Assembly (NCBI GenBank): GCA_027858325.1
Contig: JAQICU010000252.1
Span: 1 to 10,721, forward strand
Direction: 5' to 3'
DNA: 10,721 nt
Source: Candidatus Cloacimonadota bacterium
Lineage (GTDB): Bacteria > Cloacimonadota > Cloacimonadia > Cloacimonadales > TCS61
A program made the translations under genes and the position numbers. How positions within the stretch are numbered: the first letter of the stretch is position 1; every line of letters starts with the position of its first letter. The notes under the pieces are model-generated. The model searched no databases, was not told the origin of the DNA, and worked only from the letters and a program-made list of their open reading frames with translations. Below, in pieces: positions 6,686 to 10,721 of the stretch.

Positions 6686-7924
6686 TTAGTCTAAGCATTT
6701 CAAGTAAACTTCACTGACCTTTTCAAATACACTAGACCAGGTAAAGGAATCAATTTTATTCTGAATTGATGATAAATTAGTTTGCGGACACACTATTGCA
6801 GCTTTTATCTGTTGCTGAATTGCATCTTTTAGATCTTGTTCAAACTCATTTTCATCTTCTTGGTAAGGTTGATCTGTATTACGTAAACGCGGAAGTTTTA
6901 CCAGACTGATAAAATCTGTTTTATAATTACCCAGAATCTCTTTGATCCCTGGCAGATCGGTTGCTACGATCCGGCAACCACTGGCTAAAGCCTCTAAAAT
7001 AACAAGAGCTAATCCTTCATAAAAAGATGGTAAAATAAAAATATGGGCTCGTCTCATTATTTCAGCTAATTTTTCTTGAGGAACCGCACCGTGAAGACAA
7101 ACTTTATCTCCAAATTCCTTTGCTAGCAAAAGGCAATTTTCTTTTTCCTTTCCTGTGCCACTACCCACTAACTGTAATTGCCAGTCTGGAAAACTGATCT
7201 CTCTCAAGGCACGTAATAACCAAGGCACGCCTTTAGCATTACTCAATTTTCCAGCATAAACTAAATGCGCCGGATCAGGTTTTGGTTTAATTTCGGGATA
7301 AAACAGATCGTCGTTAAAACCGGCTCCAACTACAATGATTTTTTCTGGTGCGAATTTATACAAACGGATAATTTCTTTTTTTTGGTCTTCACTTAAAGCC
7401 ATTACAACATCAATTTCCTTGCACCCTTTCAAGACTCTCTTCCTCAAGCTAGGACAATTCTTAAATTGTCGTAGATCCGTTCCATGACAGGTTGTCACCA
7501 TCGGAATTTCAGGAAAAAGCTGACGCGCCAGAGAGCTGACGATCCAGAGATGATGACTATGAATTATATCCGGTTTGAACTTATCAACTGCTCTCTGAAG
7601 TATTTTAGAAAAAGCAGTTTCATAATCGTTAAGTTCTTCTGCAGAAAGATCACAAAATCTTACACTTTCATAAGGCATCACATCACTCATACCGGGGATA
7701 TGATGCGAAACATCTGCATCATTGAATTTTACGAACATTATTTTGTCCGGTTCCAAGAAGTCTATTTCATCACTTACATCAGCATTCACACCTGCAACTA
7801 GAAAGTTGTCATATCTACAAGCTGCAGCTTCCCGGATCATAGCTTGCACATACATACCGCTTCCGGTTGAATTCGGTCTCTGACTGATCAGATGAAGGAT
7901 TTTTATTTTTTTTACGTTACTCAT
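6686..7924 (-). CDS. Family-4 (GT-B fold) glycosyltransferase
   Basis: Transfers a sugar from an activated donor to a glycan or lipid acceptor; neither donor nor acceptor can be told from the sequence. The N-terminal Rossmann domain shows ILHLISQRPNSTGSGMY (9-25), DIIHSHHLW (119-127) and TCHGTDLRQF (145-154). The C-terminal donor-binding domain shows LVYAGKLSNAKG (221-232) and FYEGLALVILEA (301-312), which contains the E-x7-E motif (E303, E311), then GCRIVATDLPGIKEI. At 412 aa it is full length for the family. No signal peptide or membrane helix is evident, so it is cytoplasmic or peripheral. It is the last gene of a five-gene run, 20 bp after the flavoprotein gene. No clear ribosome site precedes the ATG, so translation may depend on coupling. 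Confidence 0.85.
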   Translation of the reverse strand: MSNVKKIKILHLISQRPNSTGSGMYVQAMIREAAACRYDNFLVAGVNADVSDEIDFLEPDKIMFVKFNDADVSHHIPGMSDVMPYESVRFCDLSAEELNDYETAFSKILQRAVDKFKPDIIHSHHLWIVSSLARQLFPEIPMVTTCHGTDLRQFKNCPSLRKRVLKGCKEIDVVMALSEDQKKEIIRLYKFAPEKIIVVGAGFNDDLFYPEIKPKPDPAHLVYAGKLSNAKGVPWLLRALREISFPDWQLQLVGSGTGKEKENCLLLAKEFGDKVCLHGAVPQEKLAEIMRRAHIFILPSFYEGLALVILEALASGCRIVATDLPGIKEILGNYKTDFISLVKLPRLRNTDQPYQEDENEFEQDLKDAIQQQIKAAIVCPQTNLSSIQNKIDSFTWSSVFEKVSEVYLKCLD

Positions 7925-7944
7925 ATTTTCATTATTAGCTAAAA

Positions 7945-8469
7945 TTATAATAGGCTTTTAACTGCTCTTTCGAGTTGAACCTGTAATTCTATATTTATTA
8001 AGGTATTTGATTCTAAATCAAAATTATCTTCAAAATTTGAAATCGAAAGACTGGCTTTAACTTTTCCCGCAAAAAAGTGTGCTGAAGTTTCGGCAGTAGC
8101 TAAGACACTTGCTCCTCCTCTCCCTCCCGGAGATGTAGATAATAAAACCATCGGTTTACCCTGAAAAACTTTTGGTTTGATACGCGAGCACCAATCAAAA
8201 ATATTTTTGTAAGCTACGCTGTAGGAACGATTGTGCTCCGCAAATGAGATAATTAAAGCATCGCTCTCACCAATTTTTCTTAAAAATTCTTGTGCCAGAA
8301 ATGGTTGTCCTGTTTCCTTTTCTTTATCTACACTAAATAATGGAAGCTCATAATCGTTTAGATCTAAGAGTTCTATTTCAACGTCCTTCAAAAAGGATAA
8401 TGCGTATGTAACTAACTTCTTGTTAATGGATTTTTTACTGCTGCTGGCAGCAAATGCTAAAACCTTCAT
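7945..8469 (-). CDS. NADPH-dependent FMN reductase-like flavoprotein
   Basis: A flavodoxin-fold protein of the FMN_red family, whose members reduce FMN, quinones, chromate or azo compounds with NAD(P)H; the physiological substrate is unknown. The FMN phosphate loop is at residues 7-19 (AASSSKKSINKKL). The second flavin loop, normally PEYNxSxPxxLKNAxDW, appears here as AEHNRSYSVAYKNIFDW (77-93), with the usual leading proline replaced. The third is STSPGGRGGASVL (111-123). The 174-aa length is typical of the family. The start is supported by AAGGGG (8475-8480), 5 nt before the ATG. It lies between the acetyltransferase (23-bp gap) and glycosyltransferase (20-bp gap) genes, and its role within the cluster is not evident. 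Confidence 0.82.
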   Translation of the reverse strand: MKVLAFAASSSKKSINKKLVTYALSFLKDVEIELLDLNDYELPLFSVDKEKETGQPFLAQEFLRKIGESDALIISFAEHNRSYSVAYKNIFDWCSRIKPKVFQGKPMVLLSTSPGGRGGASVLATAETSAHFFAGKVKASLSISNFEDNFDLESNTLINIELQVQLERAVKSLL

Positions 8470-8492
8470 ATAATCCCCTTGTATTTAATTTG

Positions 8493-8972
8493 CTATTTAT
8501 TAGCAAATTCTTCTAGATCTTTTCCCTCTAAGCGGTAATTGATCCATTCACTTTGCGGTTTTGCTCCAATTGATTCATAGAATTTTATGGCTGATTTATT
8601 CCAGTCTAAAACACTTAACTCAAAGCGGCTGCAATCCTGTGAAACAGCAATTTTCGCCAGATGCTTCAAAAGCATCTTCCCCGCACTTTTACTTCTATAT
8701 TTTGGAGAGATATAAATATCTTCCAGAAATAAACCATTTTTTCCTTTCCAGGTTGAATAGTTGTAAAAGTAAACAGCAAAACCAATTGGTTCTTCATTTA
8801 TACAGCAAATGAGAGCATAAACTGTTGATGTTGTACTAAATATTGATCTTTGGATATCTTTTATTGTTGCCGAGACTTCAGATGCTGCTTTCTCAAATTT
8901 TGCTAGTTCTTTTACAAATTTTAGAATAAGAGATGAATCTTCAATTGTTGCTTCACGAATTATTATAGACAT
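8493..8972 (-). CDS. GNAT-family N-acetyltransferase (diamine acetyltransferase-like)
   Basis: Transfers an acetyl group from acetyl-CoA to an amine. Residues from the ATG start (159 aa): the N-terminal IIIREATIEDSSLILKF opens the fold. LEDIYISPKYRSKSAGKMLLKHLA (about 83-106) is motif A. CSRFELSVLDWNKSAIKFYESIGAKP is motif B, and EWINYRLEGKDLEEFA closes the protein. The VLDWNxxAIKFYES and YRLEG pattern resembles spermidine/spermine acetyltransferases, so a polyamine or thialysine substrate is possible but unproven. Odd: the pyrophosphate loop RxxGxG reads RSKSAG, so the first glycine is serine. An upstream in-frame TTG (8984) is rejected as the start because the ribosome site GGAG (8979-8982) lies just downstream of it, 6 nt before the ATG at 8972. 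Confidence 0.82.
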   Translation of the reverse strand: MSIIIREATIEDSSLILKFVKELAKFEKAASEVSATIKDIQRSIFSTTSTVYALICCINEEPIGFAVYFYNYSTWKGKNGLFLEDIYISPKYRSKSAGKMLLKHLAKIAVSQDCSRFELSVLDWNKSAIKFYESIGAKPQSEWINYRLEGKDLEEFANK

Positions 8973-9010
8973 AGCATGCTCCAATTATTGTATAATAATA
9001 TTCTTAGACC

Positions 9011-9757
9011 TCATAGTTTTGTCCCTTGATGAATTGCCGCAACTCCGAATAGCAATCGTTTGAAAGTAATATGTTGAAAACCTGCTTGATACATGATGTC
9101 AGCTAATTCTTTAGCAGTATAAAACTTGGGGATTGTCTTCGATAGATACAAATATCCATTTATCGACCCCGATATTCTACTGCCAACTTGCTTGACAAAT
9201 AGTTTAACAAACAGGTGAAATAACTTCCTGATCATATAGGAAGGTGGCTGACTTGTTTCCAAATTCACAAATCTTCCACCTTGTTTCAAAACTCTTCGGA
9301 ATTCAGAAAAACTCTTTACTAAAGCTTTTTTATTTAAATTAATATTACGAGTGGCAAATGAAATTGTGATAAGATCTATACTACCATCTTCAAATGGTAA
9401 ATCCTTCACATCAGCTTCAAAGAATTTTATATTTTCTGCTTCGAGCTTTTTACTTGCTTCAGCCATCATTTCCGATGACAGATCTACTGCAGAGACATTT
9501 GTTCCCTGAGGAGCAAGGCGGCTTAAGTATGCTGCCATCTCCCCTGTTCCAGTACACATATCAACCCATTCTGTACCACCATGAGAAGCTGCAATCTTTG
9601 CAGTTTTTTTTCTCCATATTGTATCAAACCCTAATGTTAGAACATGATTAGTACGTTCATAAGTAGTTGGTACTTCTGAGAACACTTTTTTCACAAAATC
9701 CGTCTGCTTGTTATTCATTTTTATATTAGTATAATCCTTGTTTCTATTATTTATCAT
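9011..9757 (-). CDS. ubiE: UbiE/MenG-type SAM-dependent C-methyltransferase
   Basis: Family role: C-methylation of demethylmenaquinone or the ubiquinone precursor, in the cytoplasm or at the membrane. Seen: the SAM motif VDMCTGTGEMA (65-75), the acidic end of the next strand AVDLSSEMMAEA (90-101), ADVKDLPFEDGSIDLITISFATRNI (115-139), EFRRVLKQGGRFVNLETSQP (152-171), and the family's tail LYLSKTIPKFYT plus GVAAIHQGTK. Odd: the usual FGLRN/GIRN block is FATRNI and LExSxP is LETSQP, so this may be a diverged quinone methyltransferase or a paralogue. The start is uncertain: ATG at 9757 (248 aa) or ATG at 9718 (235 aa); neither has a well-spaced ribosome site. It is the second gene of a five-gene run. 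No other quinone gene is in the window to confirm the pathway. Confidence 0.75.
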   Translation of the reverse strand: MINNRNKDYTNIKMNNKQTDFVKKVFSEVPTTYERTNHVLTLGFDTIWRKKTAKIAASHGGTEWVDMCTGTGEMAAYLSRLAPQGTNVSAVDLSSEMMAEASKKLEAENIKFFEADVKDLPFEDGSIDLITISFATRNINLNKKALVKSFSEFRRVLKQGGRFVNLETSQPPSYMIRKLFHLFVKLFVKQVGSRISGSINGYLYLSKTIPKFYTAKELADIMYQAGFQHITFKRLLFGVAAIHQGTKL

Positions 9758-9804
9758 AGATGCAGGAATTATTTGAAAATCTAAATGTCAAGCAAATCAA
9801 TATC

Positions 9805-10569
9805 TTACTTATACTTCTCATCCAGCTCTTTTATTAATTCTTTGCATCTCATAATTGCTTTTGGGAATTTATCTTTCAAATCAACTAAATCATTTACAAA
9901 AGCTAATTCTTCTATAAATGTAATTTCCCGCTGAGGAAGATCGCGATAGTAATAACGTAAACCAAAATCATATTTGTGTGATCTGTATTTTATATTAAGA
10001 AGTGTAGCCATTCTATTTAGAAGTCCACCGTAAATGCTTATAGCATCAATCGCATTTCCTCTTTTAATTTGCTTCGAAATATCCATTTCCATAAATGGTA
10101 ATAAAGTACTCAATAAATTATATTGTCTTTCACATTTTTTTTCAATCTCTTCTTCCGGTGTAGGCGTCGGATCGATCAGGTTCTTTTTATCAAACCAGAT
10201 AACAGAATTCCCATGCCTATCAGTTTCAGTGAATCTGTTCTTGGCAGATTCCTTCTCGATGAGCATATCAACATAGAAGAATTCCGGAGCTTGTTTCAAT
10301 TTGTAAAAACACTGTGAATGACCATGCCAGTTGGGTTCTGGCATCCTGAATTTATTGGAGATTCCATAATTATTTTCCAGAAATTGTTCAGTCAGGTTAA
10401 ATATGTTTTCAACCGTATCATCTGTAGTGATAAGTGCAAGATCAAGATCAGAGTATTCATCAAGATAGCCTGTAGCAGCAGAACCGCCTTCCCATACAGC
10501 TAGAATGTTATCGTTATTTTTATATTGCTTTTTTAATTCATTAACAATTTTTCTATAGAAATCCGTCAT
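9805..10569 (-). CDS. Nucleotidyltransferase-fold protein (Pol beta superfamily)
   Basis: Residues from the chosen start (254 aa): WEGGSAATGYLDEYSDLDLALI (26-47) carries the GS-x-G-(D/S)DxD signature, with catalytic aspartates D41 and D43, and D101 in FFYVDMLIEK is a good third. A helical C-terminal half (about 140-254) resembles the four-helix substrate-binding part of aminoglycoside and similar nucleotidyltransferases. The probable activity is transfer of a nucleotide to a small molecule or RNA/protein; the substrate is unknown and resistance is not claimed. The ATG at 10569 is preferred because AAGGAG (10576-10581) lies 6 nt upstream; a GTG at 10587 is also in frame. It is probably first in the five-gene run, and its upstream leader contains a tandem hairpin repeat. 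Confidence 0.8.
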   Translation of the reverse strand: MTDFYRKIVNELKKQYKNNDNILAVWEGGSAATGYLDEYSDLDLALITTDDTVENIFNLTEQFLENNYGISNKFRMPEPNWHGHSQCFYKLKQAPEFFYVDMLIEKESAKNRFTETDRHGNSVIWFDKKNLIDPTPTPEEEIEKKCERQYNLLSTLLPFMEMDISKQIKRGNAIDAISIYGGLLNRMATLLNIKYRSHKYDFGLRYYYRDLPQREITFIEELAFVNDLVDLKDKFPKAIMRCKELIKELDEKYK

Positions 10570-10592
10570 TATTATCTCCTTTTTCACAGTTC

Positions 10593-10605
10593 GCTCCGCT
10601 GGAGC
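10593..10605 (-). repeat. Short perfect hairpin, repeated at 10708-10719
   Basis: GCTCC (10593-10597) pairs with GGAGC (10601-10605) around GCT. The same core, CGCTCCGCTGGAG, recurs at 10707-10719, so the two copies flank the 44/45-bp tandem array. The right copy ends at the window edge, so the repeat region may continue beyond it. Confidence 0.65.
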
Positions 10606-10694
10606 TTATTCTTTTTTCACTTTCTATTCCCCAGAGCTTCCGCTCAGGGTTATTCTTTTTTTCACTTTCTATTCCCCAGAGCTTCCGCTCAGGG
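10606..10694 (-). repeat. Tandem repeat, two units of 44 and 45 bp, each with a hairpin
   Basis: Unit 1 (10606-10649) and unit 2 (10650-10694) are identical except for a run of 6 versus 7 T. A third partial copy starts at 10695 (TTATTC). Each unit contains CCC-A-GAGC-TTCC-GCTC-A-GGG (10630-10649 and 10675-10694), a stem of 7 paired bases plus one mismatch. On the minus strand, which runs towards the nucleotidyltransferase gene, the loop is GGAA, a GNRA tetraloop. The units also carry GTGAAAAA-type sequence similar to the gene's own GTGAAAAAGGAG, so they may be duplicated leader sequence. Confidence 0.8.
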
Positions 10695-10721
10695 TTATTC
10701 TGAGTCCGCTCCGCTGGAGAT

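Noticed and set aside
9786..9791. TTGACA on the minus strand before the methyltransferase gene
   Set aside because: No matching -10 element at proper spacing; chance occurrence is likely in AT-rich DNA.
10570..10587. Upstream GTG start for the nucleotidyltransferase-fold gene
   Set aside because: The ribosome site AAGGAG (10576-10581) lies inside this extension and is well spaced for the ATG at 10569.
10606..10721. CRISPR array
   Set aside because: The units are contiguous with no unique spacers between them.

Overview
The window is AT-rich (roughly 37% GC by eye) and comes from a bacterium that uses the FCB-type secretion tail. The first protein ends in a type IX (Por) secretion sorting domain containing NYPNPFNPSTTISF. 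That form of the tail is common in Cloacimonadota, Ignavibacteria, Marinimicrobia and relatives. An anaerobic-type tungsten oxidoreductase beside a short pyruvate kinase fits a fermentative lineage such as Cloacimonadota, but the phylum is an inference.

Left part (1-3622), plus strand: two secreted-protein genes, a 687-aa modular protein with a sorting tail and a 327-aa parallel beta-helix lipoprotein. Each stands alone, starts just after a shared leader (TTAGCAGCAACT, then ATTGGAGG), and is followed at once by a dyad sequence. The dyad between them (2214-2269) folds like an integron attC site: a 9-bp outer stem, a spacer, a second 9-bp stem with one extra unpaired base, and a loop. A partial site lies upstream of the first gene, and degenerate ones follow the second, where the array seems to end. 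I read this as the edge of an integron cassette array, or of a look-alike repeat system. No integrase is in the window.

Middle part (3623-6536), minus strand: a two-gene operon encoding a tungsten aldehyde oxidoreductase that looks like glyceraldehyde-3-phosphate:ferredoxin oxidoreductase (GAPOR), followed 7 bp later by a pyruvate kinase that lacks the C-terminal domain. Together they would form a ferredoxin-reducing lower glycolysis.

Right part (6686-10569), minus strand: five closely spaced genes, in transcription order a nucleotidyltransferase-fold protein, a UbiE/MenG-type methyltransferase, a GNAT acetyltransferase, an NADPH-dependent FMN reductase-like flavoprotein and a family-4 glycosyltransferase. 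Gaps of 20-47 bp suggest an operon. Upstream of it (10593-10721) is a tandem array of about 45-bp units with hairpins, lying in the likely 5' leader of the first gene. No rRNA, tRNA, CRISPR array or transposase was seen.
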